Source: Nostoc sp. XA010
GTDB lineage: Bacteria; Cyanobacteriota; Cyanobacteriia; Cyanobacteriales; Nostocaceae
Assembly: GCF_020829625.1 (NCBI RefSeq)
Contig: NZ_JAIVFX010000006.1
Coordinates: forward strand, 248,001-312,000
Direction of reading: 5' to 3'
Length of the DNA stretch: 64,000 bases
Shown: in pieces, positions 27,691-36,502 of the stretch
Numbering within the stretch: position 1 is the stretch's first letter
Layout: the number at the start of each line of letters is the position of its first letter
Notes under the pieces: generated by a model
The model's input: the letters and a program-made list of their open reading frames with translations, nothing else
Told to the model about the DNA's origin: nothing
Databases searched by the model: none
Position numbers and translations under genes: made by a program

Positions 27691-28791
27691 ATGTCAGTTT
27701 TAGCAGCGATCGCAGTTTTGGCTGTTTTAATCTTGGTACACGAGTTGGGACATTTTGTTGCAGCCCGTTCTCAAGGCATTCTCGTTAACCGTTTTTCTTT
27801 GGGTTTTGGCCCAGTTCTTCTTAAGTATCAAGGAAAGCAAACCGAATACGCTGTCCGTGCCTTTCCCTTAGGCGGCTTTGTGGGCTTTCCCGATGATGAC
27901 CCCGATAGCGATATTCCACCCAATGACCCGAATCTGCTGCGTAACCGTCCAGTTTTAGATAGGGCGATTGTCATCAGTGCCGGAGTAATCGCAAATTTAA
28001 TATTTGCCTACTTGGTGTTGGTTCTGCAATTGGGTATCGTCGGCATTCCCAAAGAATTAAATTATAAAGCTGGTGTCGCCGTACAGCCTGTTAATCAAGA
28101 ATCTGTTGCCTATCAAGCAGGAATTCGGGAAGGAGATATTATTCTGGCTGTTAACGGTCAAGAACTCCCGGCTTCTGATAAATCAACTCCTTTGCTGACA
28201 AAAGAAATTCAAACTCATCCCAATCAGCAAATCGAACTGAAAATTCAGCGTGAAAACCAACAACAAACCCTGAAATTAACGCCAAAACTGGGAGCCGATG
28301 GCAAAGGTGTAGTTGGTGTAGCACTTAGTCCAAATGCTACAGCAGTTTATCGGCGTCCTAATAGTCCTTTTGAAATTTTTGGTCTTGCTGCTAACAGGTT
28401 TCAACAATTATTTGTTGGGACACTCAGTGGTTTTGGGCAGTTGATTACCAACTTTCAACAAACTGCTGGACAAGTTTCTGGTCCAGTTAATATTGTCAAA
28501 ATTGGTGCAAAATTAGCTGAAGACAATAGCGTAAACTTGTTGTCTTTTGCGGCAATTATCAGCATTAACTTGGCTATTATCAATATTTTGCCTTTACCAG
28601 CTTTGGATGGCGGACAACTCGCTTTTCTGCTAATTGAAGGTTTACGCGGTAAGCCTGTACCAGCCCGGATTCAAGAAGGTGTAATGCAAACTGGTTTGGT
28701 GTTACTCTTAGGGTTAGGAATTTTTCTGATCGTCAAAGAAACTACTCAATTAACTAGTCAATTAGAGTGGGTGCAAAGATTGTTTCAGTGA
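27691..28791 (+). CDS. rseP: Site-2 intramembrane metalloprotease RseP family
   Basis: RseP-type proteases cut transmembrane anti-sigma factors or leftover signal peptides inside the membrane. The 366-residue protein has the zinc site HELGH at residues 17-21 in the first helix. One PDZ domain lies at about 125-205 (YQAGIREGDIILAVNGQ). The third zinc ligand lies in NILPLPALDGGQLAF, and a hydrophobic C-terminus follows. It overlaps or abuts nth downstream, with the likely nth start 54 bp past the stop. Confidence 0.92.
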   Translation: MSVLAAIAVLAVLILVHELGHFVAARSQGILVNRFSLGFGPVLLKYQGKQTEYAVRAFPLGGFVGFPDDDPDSDIPPNDPNLLRNRPVLDRAIVISAGVIANLIFAYLVLVLQLGIVGIPKELNYKAGVAVQPVNQESVAYQAGIREGDIILAVNGQELPASDKSTPLLTKEIQTHPNQQIELKIQRENQQQTLKLTPKLGADGKGVVGVALSPNATAVYRRPNSPFEIFGLAANRFQQLFVGTLSGFGQLITNFQQTAGQVSGPVNIVKIGAKLAEDNSVNLLSFAAIISINLAIINILPLPALDGGQLAFLLIEGLRGKPVPARIQEGVMQTGLVLLLGLGIFLIVKETTQLTSQLEWVQRLFQ

Positions 28792-28828
28792 AAATAGGGA
28801 GTGGAGAGCAGGGAGTGGGGAATAGGGA

Positions 28829-28836
28829 AAAGGAAG
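28829..28836 (+). promoter_or_regulatory. Ribosome site for nth TTG start
   Basis: AAAGGAAG lies 8 nt before TTG 28845, whose product (MKQRAIEIL) begins where Nth proteins normally begin. Earlier in-frame GTG codons (28767, 28788) would add a repeat-encoded leader. Confidence 0.6.
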
Positions 28837-28844
28837 TTTTACCT

Positions 28845-29486
28845 TTGAAGCAACGGGCGATAGAAATTTTAGCTCGTTTAAAGCGTCTTTATCCAGATGC
28901 TACTTGCTCTTTGAACTACTCAACGCCAGTACAATTGTTGGTGGCAACGATTCTCTCTGCTCAGTGTACTGATGAGCGGGTGAATAAGGTGACACCAGCT
29001 TTATTTGATCGGTTTCCTGATGCTGCTAGTTTAGCGATCGCTGACTTGGTAGAATTAGAAAACTTGGTGCGTTCAACAGGGTTTTATCGCAATAAAGCTA
29101 AGAACATTCAAGCTGCCTGTCGGATGATTGTTAGCGAATTTGACTCTGTTGTGCCTAACCAAATGGAGCAATTATTAAGGCTTCCGGGTGTGGCCCGGAA
29201 GACAGCAAATGTAGTCCTGGGTCATGCTTACGGCATTAATGTTGGAGTGACGGTAGATACTCACGTTAAGCGCCTTAGCGAACGTTTGGGTTTAACCCAA
29301 GCAAAAGATCCCGTTCGGATTGAGCAGGATTTAATGGTTTTATTGCCTCAGCCTGATTGGGAAAATTGGTCAATTCGACTGATTTATCACGGTCGTGCTA
29401 TTTGTAAAGCACGCTCTCCCATCTGTATTGCTTGTGAACTTGCTGATTTATGTCCTGCTGCTAATAAGCCAGTGGTTGTAGGGTAA
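28845..29486 (+). CDS. nth: Endonuclease III (DNA glycosylase/AP lyase)
   Basis: Nth removes oxidised pyrimidines and cuts the abasic site in base-excision repair. The helix-hairpin-helix LPGVARKTANVVLG carries the catalytic Lys, and VDTHVKRLSERLG carries the catalytic Asp. A 4Fe-4S cluster is bound by CKARSPICIACELADLC (Cys-x6-Cys-x2-Cys-x5-Cys) near the C-terminus. From TTG 28845 the product is 213 residues, a normal length. If GTG 28788 is used instead, a heptanucleotide-encoded SGEQGVGN leader is added and the gene overlaps the rseP stop. Confidence 0.93.
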   Translation: MKQRAIEILARLKRLYPDATCSLNYSTPVQLLVATILSAQCTDERVNKVTPALFDRFPDAASLAIADLVELENLVRSTGFYRNKAKNIQAACRMIVSEFDSVVPNQMEQLLRLPGVARKTANVVLGHAYGINVGVTVDTHVKRLSERLGLTQAKDPVRIEQDLMVLLPQPDWENWSIRLIYHGRAICKARSPICIACELADLCPAANKPVVVG

Positions 29487-29561
29487 GCAACACAAGTAAT
29501 CCCAGAATTGATGGAGAAACTGTAGAATAGAGAACGGTGTCTTTAAATAAGTTAGAGAATA

Positions 29562-29864
29562 ATGGCAAAAAAGAGCATGGTTGAGCGCGAGAAAAAGCGC
29601 ACTAAGTTGATAGAAAAGTATGCTGACAAGCGGGAAGCTCTTTTGGAAGAGTTCAGAAGTGCACCATCTCCCCTAGATAAGCTGGAAATCCACCGGAAGA
29701 TTCAACAGCTACCCCGGAATAGTGCGCCCACCCGCCACCGCAATCGTTGCTGGTTGACTGGTCGTCCTAGAGGTGTTTACCGCGATTTTGGACTGTCTCG
29801 GAACGTGCTCAGAGAATGGGCGCATCAAGGTCTATTGCCTGGAGTTGTTAAGTCTAGTTGGTAG
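29562..29864 (+). CDS. rpsN: 30S ribosomal protein S14
   Basis: The 100-residue basic protein is the long, zinc-free S14 form. [13 protein letters not shown] at the start, [19 protein letters not shown] and [15 protein letters not shown] are diagnostic. It sits in the head of the small ribosomal subunit. The gene stands apart from the main ribosomal operons, as is usual in cyanobacteria. It is followed by a heptanucleotide array. Confidence 0.97.
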   Translation: MAKKSMVEREKKRTKLIEKYADKREALLEEFRSAPSPLDKLEIHRKIQQLPRNSAPTRHRNRCWLTGRPRGVYRDFGLSRNVLREWAHQGLLPGVVKSSW

Positions 29865-29865
29865 T

Positions 29866-29945
29866 TAAGAGTCATTAGTCATTAGTCATTAGTCATTGGT
29901 CATTGGGAAATAAAAAAGGACTAATGACAAAGGACAAATGACAAA
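29866..29945. repeat. Heptanucleotide array after rpsN
   Basis: GTCATTA units, then complementary ACTAATGAC/GACAAATG units, form an imperfect hairpin between the convergent rpsN and hypothetical genes. It may act as a transcription end for both. Confidence 0.75.
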
Positions 29946-29948
29946 ATA

Positions 29949-30278
29949 TTATTGACCACAACACTTATCAATTCCCAGACTTTCTAAGAGTAGATCGCTG
30001 ACGGCGTTAGCGATCGCAAACTCTCCATAGAAGCTATTGGAAAAATCATACGACTGCATCTCTGTGACAATGGCAATTACCAGAGAACCAAGGTCGTTTT
30101 CTCCTTCCATCCGTTGACGCACAAAAATCTGTGCGGCTCGTTGGGCAATTTTTTGGTTGACTGCTTCGGGGATAAATTCTGTATCTAGCCACCGTTGTAA
30201 GCGTTCTCGTAACCATTCACCTTCGAGCAGAGGGTTTTCAGGCGGTGGTAGGGTAATGGGTGGAATTGGTTGAGTCAT
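29949..30278 (-). CDS. Hypothetical protein
   Basis: A 109-residue soluble protein with a Pro-rich N-terminus (PIPPITLPPPENP) and a helical body (EWLRERLQRWLDTEF, NQKIAQRAAQIFVRQ). It ends in a Cys pair (KCCGQ). I do not recognise a family. The start is placed at the ATG at 30278; the longer frame runs into repeat DNA. It is divergent from aat, with about 107 bp between the starts. Confidence 0.6.
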   Translation of the reverse strand: MTQPIPPITLPPPENPLLEGEWLRERLQRWLDTEFIPEAVNQKIAQRAAQIFVRQRMEGENDLGSLVIAIVTEMQSYDFSNSFYGEFAIANAVSDLLLESLGIDKCCGQ

Positions 30279-30291
30279 TTTTTTTATTTTA

Positions 30292-30334
30292 AACGCAGAG
30301 GGACGCGGAGGGAAACGCAGAGGAACGCAGAGGA
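30292..30334. repeat. AACGCAGAGG-type repeats
   Basis: Four imperfect copies of AACGCAGAGGGACGCGG in the divergent spacer before aat. Confidence 0.7.
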
Positions 30335-30385
30335 TGATTGATAGCATCAAATTGCGTTTCTCTAGTGTTTTTTTTATATTTATTT

Positions 30386-30961
30386 ATGGAATATGATATC
30401 GCCGCTATTGTTGAGGGTTATGCACAAGGCTATTTTCTCATGGCTGATGAGCGCGATCGCCTGAGTTGGTATGCAAGTCGCGATCGAACTTTTATTCCTT
30501 TGGATGAACGATTTCGCTACCCTAAGTCTTTGCAGCGTGTCTTGAATCAAGAGCGTTTTAGTGTGGCTATTAATCGGGACTTTCAAGCTGTGGTGGCTGG
30601 ATGTGCTGACAGAGAGACAACTTGGATTTCACCGGAATTACAAAAGATTTACTGGCTACTTTACCAGAGTGGTTATGCTTTTAGTTTTGAAACTTGGCAG
30701 GGTGACGAGTTAGCTGGGGGAATTTTAGGGATTGTTATTGGTGGGGCTTTTATTGGAGAGTCGATGTTTTACCGGATTCCTGAAGGCTCGAAGGTAGCGA
30801 TGGTAAAGTTGGTGGAAAGATTGCGCCAGAGGAAATTTGTGTTTTTCGATGCCCAAATGATGAATCCCCATTTGGAGAGGTTTGGGGCTTATCAGGTTGA
30901 GGATGAAGAATATCAAATGCTACTTAAGCAAGCATTGCAATATCGTTGTTTTTTGGTATAG
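30386..30961 (+). CDS. aat: Leucyl/phenylalanyl-tRNA-protein transferase
   Basis: Aat moves Leu or Phe from aminoacyl-tRNA to proteins with N-terminal Arg or Lys, marking them for ClpSAP degradation (N-end rule). [11 protein letters not shown] at the N-terminus, [33 protein letters not shown] and [16 protein letters not shown] match the family. The product is 191 residues. The ATG at 30386 is preferred to the upstream frame that starts in T-rich DNA. Confidence 0.92.
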   Translation: MEYDIAAIVEGYAQGYFLMADERDRLSWYASRDRTFIPLDERFRYPKSLQRVLNQERFSVAINRDFQAVVAGCADRETTWISPELQKIYWLLYQSGYAFSFETWQGDELAGGILGIVIGGAFIGESMFYRIPEGSKVAMVKLVERLRQRKFVFFDAQMMNPHLERFGAYQVEDEEYQMLLKQALQYRCFLV

Positions 30962-31130
30962 TTGACCCATAACCCCTCACCGAGCAATGTAAAATCATCA
31001 CAACGGTTGAGTTTAGACATTTACATTGCACAAACTGAATGTAAGCTCAGTTTAGAGTAATCTCTGAAAGAGTGTACTTTTAAGTTGGAATGCAACTTAT
31101 AAAGATCACAAAAATTCAAAAATTTTTGAG

Positions 31131-31292
31131 ATGTCAGGAAAACTTTTGGGCAAGCAGCAAGATCCACAAGTTGCATATGAAAATTCCTGGAACTACTACT
31201 TTCCTTACACAATTGAAAATAGCTCCAGCAATAAAACGATTTCAGATGGGGATGATCCTTCATTCATTGGATTTTTAAGGTATTCGCTATAG
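31131..31292 (+). CDS. Small open frame, possible 5' part of a split gene
   Basis: A 53-residue frame starting MSGKLLGKQQDP, rich in aromatic and polar residues, ending at TAG 31290-31292. The same reading frame continues without further stops through the next ORF (31314-31574). It is too short to judge alone. It may be a genuine small protein or the front of a gene broken by one nonsense change. No ribosome site is evident. Confidence 0.35.
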   Translation: MSGKLLGKQQDPQVAYENSWNYYFPYTIENSSSNKTISDGDDPSFIGFLRYSL

Positions 31293-31313
31293 CGACCTAG
31301 AGATATAGTCACA

Positions 31314-31574
31314 ATGCTCTCTATTCTTCAAGAGAATTTTAAAGAACAAAAACAAGATCCGAACAGAGTGTTTTGTAAAGCAGATTTTTTTCACGTTGAG
31401 TTTGTTAGGAAGTATTCAGAATACTTACTGGGTGAGATAAAAGATCAGCTATCTTTCTACTATACAAGCAATGACTATGAGCTTTTTCTCAAAATTTTTG
31501 AATACCTGAAAGGGAAAAGCAAATTTTCATATGATGAATACATTGGTGCATACCATAACTTTGTATCTCTCTGA
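31314..31574 (+). CDS. Hypothetical protein, possibly 3' part of a split gene
   Basis: An 86-residue acidic/aromatic protein (MLSILQENFKEQ... YDEYIGAYHNFVSL), probably all-helical. It is in the same frame as the short ORF ending 22 bp upstream, so the two may once have encoded one ~148-residue protein. The family is not recognised. Confidence 0.5.
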   Translation: MLSILQENFKEQKQDPNRVFCKADFFHVEFVRKYSEYLLGEIKDQLSFYYTSNDYELFLKIFEYLKGKSKFSYDEYIGAYHNFVSL

Positions 31575-31836
31575 GATGGATAATGCGATCGCTCTATTTT
31601 CTCTTCAGGTACGATGTAAATAGATTCTAGTGCGATCGCTGATATTGTAGGTTAGGTTGACGCTAGGAAACCCAACATCTTTTTTCACTCACAATCTTAA
31701 CCACTTCTGCTATTACAGGTAATAGAGTGGTCAATATCCATTATTTAGCGATAATTTCGTTAAATCGCACAACTACTTATGGGAAAATCACATCACACCA
31801 AAATATAGGCACTGTGATTTTTGGTTTACATAAAAC

Positions 31837-32241
31837 GTGATTAATTTAGATACTAATACCGCAGTTGCATTTATTGCCGAAGGTTCTCCTGTTCGCTATG
31901 AATTACAAGCGTTTGTCAACAAGCAACAAATGGTAATAGCACAAACTGCATTTAATGAATTCGTCAATATTGTGCAGTACTCAGCAGGTAGCTCAGAACA
32001 GACAAGAGCAAATCGTTTTTTGCAAAGAGTTACGGTTGTTCCAGACAATCCTTCAGCAGCAGCCCAAAAATTAAGACCAACTCGGAGTCTGGATGCTAAC
32101 GATATAATCATTCTAGGAACAGGCGACCAAATGGGTGTTGTAACCATGACAGCAGATGCAAAAGCTGTTCGCGCAGCCATTGCCCAAGGGGTTTATTTTA
32201 GTGTCTATCTTCATCTCCCCTTTTCATTAACAGGTAGCTGA
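31837..32241 (+). CDS. PIN domain protein (VapC-like toxin candidate)
   Basis: A 134-residue PIN-fold nuclease candidate. The acidic residues expected for a metal site are present: INLDTN (Asp5), FNEFVN (Glu), LDANDIIILG and VTMTADAKAV. PIN proteins paired with antitoxins cut RNA. The start is GTG 31837, giving the normal MINLDTN beginning. It is followed 3 bp later by a small DUF3349-like gene, probably the same transcript. No classical VapB is upstream. Confidence 0.72.
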   Translation: MINLDTNTAVAFIAEGSPVRYELQAFVNKQQMVIAQTAFNEFVNIVQYSAGSSEQTRANRFLQRVTVVPDNPSAAAQKLRPTRSLDANDIIILGTGDQMGVVTMTADAKAVRAAIAQGVYFSVYLHLPFSLTGS

Positions 32242-32244
32242 ATT

Positions 32245-32538
32245 ATGCAGAAGACAATTCCAGCCCATTTAGCAAGTACTTATCAGTTGATCCAGTGTGC
32301 TTTTCCCCAAGGCATTGACGATCAGAGGTATTTACCTTTGCTGTCAATACTCTACATAAATATGTCCGATCGCAGTTTAGCTCAAGTAATTGCTGAGTAT
32401 ACGGGGAAAGATTACCACGTTGTCTTAAATGACGTTTACCGAGTTGGGTCAATGACGACTTTTCCATCTGAGGTCATTGATTCGGTTAAGCAAAAGCTGA
32501 TGAGTTGCAACTACGAAAAATGGTTAGCAGAGGAGTAA
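32245..32538 (+). CDS. Small protein resembling DUF3349
   Basis: A 97-residue helical protein. AFPQGIDDQRYLPLLSIL and LAQVIAEYTGKD recall the actinobacterial DUF3349 fold. It starts 3 bp after the PIN gene, so it may be its partner or antitoxin (inference from position). Confidence 0.55.
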   Translation: MQKTIPAHLASTYQLIQCAFPQGIDDQRYLPLLSILYINMSDRSLAQVIAEYTGKDYHVVLNDVYRVGSMTTFPSEVIDSVKQKLMSCNYEKWLAEE

Positions 32539-32633
32539 TGAAGCGATCGCAGTTTAACAAACCTATTGCACCGTAAAGTAGTTTGAGGTTTCTTGGGCTA
32601 ACCTAAAGATACAATCGGTAAATTAGCCTTGCT

Positions 32634-32879
32634 ATGAGTGTTGTAATCTCAGACGAAATTCTCCAAACATCTCAGCTTACCCCAAGGGAGTTTTGTCAAG
32701 AAATTGCGCTGTTCCTATTCCAGACAGGACGCTTAACGATAGGCTACGCCAGTCAGCTTGCGGATATGCAACCCAATACTTTTCGCCAACTCCTCAAGCA
32801 GCGAAACATCCCTCTCTACTCCTACGATGTTGAGGACTTTGAATTGGATTTGAAAAATCTGCGAGAGCTTGGAAGCTAG
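32634..32879 (+). CDS. UPF0175 family protein (antitoxin-like)
   Basis: An 81-residue protein. The pattern FCQEIALFLFQTGRLTIGYASQLA, then a helix-turn-helix-like QPNTFRQLLKQRNIPLYSYD, is that of UPF0175. Members usually precede a DUF3368 PIN-type toxin gene; none follows here. It may be an orphan or act with the PIN gene 400 bp upstream. Confidence 0.8.
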   Translation: MSVVISDEILQTSQLTPREFCQEIALFLFQTGRLTIGYASQLADMQPNTFRQLLKQRNIPLYSYDVEDFELDLKNLRELGS

Positions 32880-32990
32880 GCAAGTAGAAGGTGAATCTAT
32901 TCCTGAACCTGGCAGGCTGCAAATTGCCTGATTACGATATAAAGTGTTGATCGAAGTTACTAGAGATAAGCGATCGCACTCTCAAATCCC

Positions 32991-33848
32991 TTACACTTTT
33001 TCTTCAGTAACTAATGTCAGACTAACCCATTCGCCTTTATCGTTATAGCTGCGAATCATCCTCTGGCGCAAATTTGACTGGATTAACCAACCTGCTTCCA
33101 AAAATAAGGGTTGACGTAATTGCACCTTTAGAGGAGAAGTTGCAGAAGCGCCATCAGGTAACAATAATACTTGTATCTGCTTTTGGGGATCTTGGTCAAA
33201 GAGAACGATGGAACCTTTGATGGTAGCAGTTGAGGTAATTGTACGTAGACGCGTTGGCGTAGCCTCTCGTAGAGAAGCGGCTTGTCGTAAGACATCGCCA
33301 AAAGAGGTACTTTGAATTAATCGCCCAGTATCATCAAGTTGTATTTTCAAAGTTGTAGAGTAAATATCAGGCGATCGCAAATCTCGATATATTGTCACTG
33401 CTTGTCCTTGCCATTCTCCCAACAAGTCATTTATCTGCAAAGGTGGACGTTCTGTTGCTGGGGTTCTGGCTAGATGTTCTCGAATTAGAACTAGTCTATT
33501 TAGATTACTAGTCTTATCAAAAAGTTGCACCAGGCGTAAGCGGCGATTTCCATGAACAAAAGCGAGTTCTGCACCAAATTCTGAAAATGGCCCTAGCTGA
33601 ATTAAACCTTCAGAAAATGAACCATTTTCAAAAAAAAGTAGACCCCCTCCCACAGAACTATATTCTCTAATTAGATCATCTCCTCCTGAACGGCTTAGAG
33701 TTAGGCGTACTGTCTGGTTATTGTTTAAACCTTCTAGAGAAAGATGACTAGGAGTATCGTTCAGAAGTGTACCTTCAGGAGAAAAGTTGGTAAATGAACC
33801 TTCCCATACACCGAGATTTTGCAGAAAACATTCCCATTGCGATTTCAT
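32991..33848 (-). CDS. DUF3598 family lipocalin-like protein, with in-frame repeat
   Basis: A 285-residue protein with the layout of cyanobacterial DUF3598. WECFLQNLGVWEGSFTNFSP at the start is followed by two beta-barrel halves, the second starting LLGEWQGQAVTIYRD. Small-ligand binding is likely but unproven. Residues ~188-201 (AASLREATPTRL) are encoded by a palindrome-rich repeat, GACGCGTTGGCGTAGCC then CTCTCGTAGAGAAG, typical of Nostoc spacers. The gene lies just downstream of ftsX, across a heptanucleotide spacer. Confidence 0.82.
   Translation of the reverse strand: MKSQWECFLQNLGVWEGSFTNFSPEGTLLNDTPSHLSLEGLNNNQTVRLTLSRSGGDDLIREYSSVGGGLLFFENGSFSEGLIQLGPFSEFGAELAFVHGNRRLRLVQLFDKTSNLNRLVLIREHLARTPATERPPLQINDLLGEWQGQAVTIYRDLRSPDIYSTTLKIQLDDTGRLIQSTSFGDVLRQAASLREATPTRLRTITSTATIKGSIVLFDQDPQKQIQVLLLPDGASATSPLKVQLRQPLFLEAGWLIQSNLRQRMIRSYNDKGEWVSLTLVTEEKV
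33246..33285. repeat. Nostoc-type palindromic repeat inside the DUF3598 gene
   Basis: The CTCTCGTAGAGAAG hairpin element has added in-frame codons to the gene. Confidence 0.65.
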
Positions 33849-33849
33849 A

Positions 33850-33905
33850 AGGTTTTGTCATTAGTCATTAGTCATTTGTCCTTTGCAATGGCCAATGATT
33901 AATGA
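33850..33905. repeat. Heptanucleotide spacer between ftsX and the DUF3598 gene
   Basis: GTCATTA units followed by complementary TTAATGATTAA fill the 57-bp spacer. Confidence 0.7.
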
Positions 33906-34808
33906 TTAACCTTTGGCAAAACGTCGAACAGCGAATAAGCTTCCCATTAATCCTACAGCTGCACCGAAACTTAAGAGAATCAGAGGTAAGAGTAAAATTT
34001 GGGCTGGAGTGAGTTGCACCCCGTTGGTGATAGCTTGGATAAACTCAGGTTGATTAGCTAGCAACTTACCGAGAAACTGTTGAATCACAGAAATGAAACT
34101 CCAAGCGATCGCACCACCAACCAAACCGAAGGTAATCCCTTGTAAAATAAATGGGAGGTAAATCCAAGCAGACGTTGCTCCCACTAGTTGCATAATTTCA
34201 ATTTCTTGGCGTCGCGCCATGACAATCAGCCGAATTGTCGTAGTAGTTACTGCGATCGCTGTTAAAGTCAGAATAATCGTAATTGTTAAAGTAATCCAGT
34301 TCAGACCTTGGTGCAATTGGGCAATGCGTTTAACTGCTTCATCCACATACTGCACCGTCTCAACTCCCGGCAATTTAGCCAACTCCGTTGCTAAAGTTGG
34401 TACAACTTGAGAATTACGCGCTTTCACCTTCATCTCATCAACCAGAGGATTCTCACCTAGCTGCTGCGTAGCCCCCTCAATATCAGAAATTCTCATTTCC
34501 TTAACTAACTTAGTCCAAGCTTGCTCTTTGGTAATGCTTTGTATCGCCGCCACCTGTGGCATTGTTGCGATTAGTGCCTCAATGGTTTCGACTTGCGTAT
34601 CCGGTTCGAGATAAACTGAAACTTCTAGCTGACTACCAAACTGATAGAGGAGTTTTTCAACTTGCCAAGAGGTTTGCAAACTCAAGCCAAATAAAAACAG
34701 TAAAACCGTAACAGTACTTACAGCTGCCCAATTCATCCAACCTCCCCGCAGTAAACCGAGGAAAGTTTCTTTTAGCAGGTAGTCAAGTTTCGTAAAAGAT
34801 TTAAACAC
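33906..34808 (-). CDS. ftsX: Cell division ABC transporter permease FtsX
   Basis: FtsX with FtsE controls septal peptidoglycan hydrolases. The 300-residue protein has the first helix at about 28-48, an extracellular loop with YLEPDTQVETIEAL, then three helices forming the FtsX/MacB permease domain. The signature MARRQEIEIMQLVGATSAWI is present. No ftsE gene is adjacent, which is common in cyanobacteria. Confidence 0.92.
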   Translation of the reverse strand: MFKSFTKLDYLLKETFLGLLRGGWMNWAAVSTVTVLLFLFGLSLQTSWQVEKLLYQFGSQLEVSVYLEPDTQVETIEALIATMPQVAAIQSITKEQAWTKLVKEMRISDIEGATQQLGENPLVDEMKVKARNSQVVPTLATELAKLPGVETVQYVDEAVKRIAQLHQGLNWITLTITIILTLTAIAVTTTTIRLIVMARRQEIEIMQLVGATSAWIYLPFILQGITFGLVGGAIAWSFISVIQQFLGKLLANQPEFIQAITNGVQLTPAQILLLPLILLSFGAAVGLMGSLFAVRRFAKG

Positions 34809-35204
34809 ACATCACCTCAATATTTGAATGAACTTAACGTCAAGGCGCTAAGTTTAATTTTTGCGTCTTTGCGTCAATAACATCACTATTTATAGTCAAT
34901 AGTGCAAAGTTTGCCAATACATCAGCTTTTCTACATTTCTACTTCCTTGCTGCTCCTTTGCTCCTGCTGTCTCGACCATTTACCTTGCCTTCGTGCCATT
35001 CGCTATAGATACACTCACTGTCGCTCCCACAGTTATTAATAACAATTGGCTACCTGTTCTGCTTTCTAAGCAATTTTACTGTTTTTACAACTGACTTTAA
35101 AAAAGGGGGAAAATAGTTTGGTAATTCTACGATGTTTACTATCTGAGGGGAGGTGTAACTTTAAAGGAACAAACAAGGTTGATTGATTGAAGGAATTTTA
35201 AATT
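34809..35204. other. 396-bp intergenic region, nothing clear
   Basis: Divergent spacer between ftsX and the nitrogenase-related small gene. It has T/C-rich repeat-like text (TTGCGTCTTTGCGTC) and an AT-rich promoter-like stretch near 35080-35190. No open frame is supported. Confidence 0.4.
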
Positions 35205-35492
35205 ATGAACTTCTTAACTAAAGCCAATTTGAATAATAACTTATTAAGCCAGATCCGATATCAACTTGAGTCTGTAGAAATACATGATTATCATCTAGCT
35301 AAACTATTGTGCAAAGTAATTCCCTCTAATTGCCCTTTTGAAAGAACTGTAACAGTTTTCGGTCGGACTCTATTGCAGATTCCACCTTTGTGTAAAATTA
35401 ATCCTCTTTATGAACAAATAGTTGGTCTTCGTTTTAAGTGTTTATTATATTTAGTTAATGAATGTGGTGAGGATGCAAGAAAATATTGTTAA
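35205..35492 (+). CDS. Mo-dependent nitrogenase C-terminal-domain protein
   Basis: A 95-residue protein matching the small domain annotated as Mo-dependent nitrogenase C-terminal. SQIRYQLESVEIHDYHLAK is followed by IPSNCPFERTVTVFGR, IPPLCKINPLYEQIVGLRF and a final CGEDARKYC. The family is frequent in cyanobacteria, including outside nif clusters. Direct participation in nitrogen fixation is not shown. An AAGGA-like site precedes the ATG. Confidence 0.85.
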   Translation: MNFLTKANLNNNLLSQIRYQLESVEIHDYHLAKLLCKVIPSNCPFERTVTVFGRTLLQIPPLCKINPLYEQIVGLRFKCLLYLVNECGEDARKYC

Positions 35493-35928
35493 ATAATAGG
35501 TTTATTTCAATAAAAAATAGATTGAATAAATCTTTTTATTAAAAAAATATTGTATAGGAATCTTAGTTGCAATCAGGGGAAGTCAAAAATTGGCGGCTTA
35601 CCGCACGTTACCACTTCAGACGCAGAGAACACAGAGAGAAGAAATAGAGAGAATTCTTGCGTCGGTTTTGAGATATTTTTGTATTTGGAAGTCCCTAAAG
35701 ATTTTTGTCTATATTTTAGTCATCTTGGCTACTAAACGCACTCGCGCTCGTTTAGAGCAAGTCAGACGCTGGTTCCCGCTAACGCTACGCTATCGCTAAC
35801 GCTGCTACGCTATCGAGCGTCGGGAACCTCTGTAAAGCACTGTCTCCTCTACATGTATTTCAAAAATTAAATATGAGTCTTATAGAATAAAGATAGTAGG
35901 AATTTTCACCATCTAGCCATCAAGACTC
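35493..35928. other. 436-bp spacer with repeat hairpin before def
   Basis: It contains AGACGCAGAGAACACAGAG-type repeats and an inverted-repeat element, 35771-35778 (GGTTCCCG) against 35821-35828, around tandem GCTAACGCTACGCTATCG units. No supported gene. Confidence 0.6.
35771..35828. repeat. Hairpin element with ACGCTATCG repeats
   Basis: The GGTTCCCG/CGGGAACC arms flank two imperfect copies of CTAACGCTACGCTATCG. Confidence 0.65.
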
Positions 35929-36492
35929 ATGCCCTCTGAAATTGCTGTAGAGAAAAAAAAGTTAAAAAATCCACCTTTGGAGCTTCATTATTTAGGCGAT
36001 CGCGTCCTACGTCAAGCTGCAAAGCGAGTTGCGAAAATAGATGACGAACTCCGCCAAGTAGTGCGCGAAATGTTGCAAACTATGTATAGCAAAGATGGCA
36101 TTGGTTTGGCTGCACCCCAAGTGGGAATTCACAAACAACTAATTGTCATCGACCTGGAACCAGAGAATGCAGCTAATCCACCTTTGGTGCTGATTAACCC
36201 CACTATTAAACAAGTAAGCCGCGACATCTCCGTAGCCCAAGAAGGATGCTTGAGTATTCCCAACGTATATCTAGATGTAAAGCGCCCTGAAGTCGTAGAA
36301 ATTGCCTACAAAGACGAATACGGTCGTCCCCGGACATTAAAAGCTAATGACCTCCTGGGACGCTGCATTCAGCACGAGATGGATCACCTTAACGGCGTGG
36401 TATTTGTAGACCGCGTGGAAAACTCCTTGACTTTAGCCCAGGAGCTATCTAAGAATGGCTTCTCGTATCAAGCGGTGAAACCAATAAAATAG
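35929..36492 (+). CDS. def: Peptide deformylase
   Basis: Def removes the formyl group from the initiator Met of new proteins. The three motifs are all present: GIGLAAPQVG, EGCLSIPNVY (metal Cys) and QHEMDHLNGVVF (the HExxH zinc/iron site). The 187-residue length is normal for the type 1B cyanobacterial/plastid form. It is followed 10 bp later by a small membrane protein gene. Confidence 0.96.
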   Translation: MPSEIAVEKKKLKNPPLELHYLGDRVLRQAAKRVAKIDDELRQVVREMLQTMYSKDGIGLAAPQVGIHKQLIVIDLEPENAANPPLVLINPTIKQVSRDISVAQEGCLSIPNVYLDVKRPEVVEIAYKDEYGRPRTLKANDLLGRCIQHEMDHLNGVVFVDRVENSLTLAQELSKNGFSYQAVKPIK

Positions 36493-36502
36493 GGGGCTAG
36501 TA

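Noticed and set aside
28767..28844. Nth starting at GTG 28767 or 28788
   Set aside because: These add a repeat-encoded leader; TTG 28845 has a ribosome site and gives the usual N-terminus.
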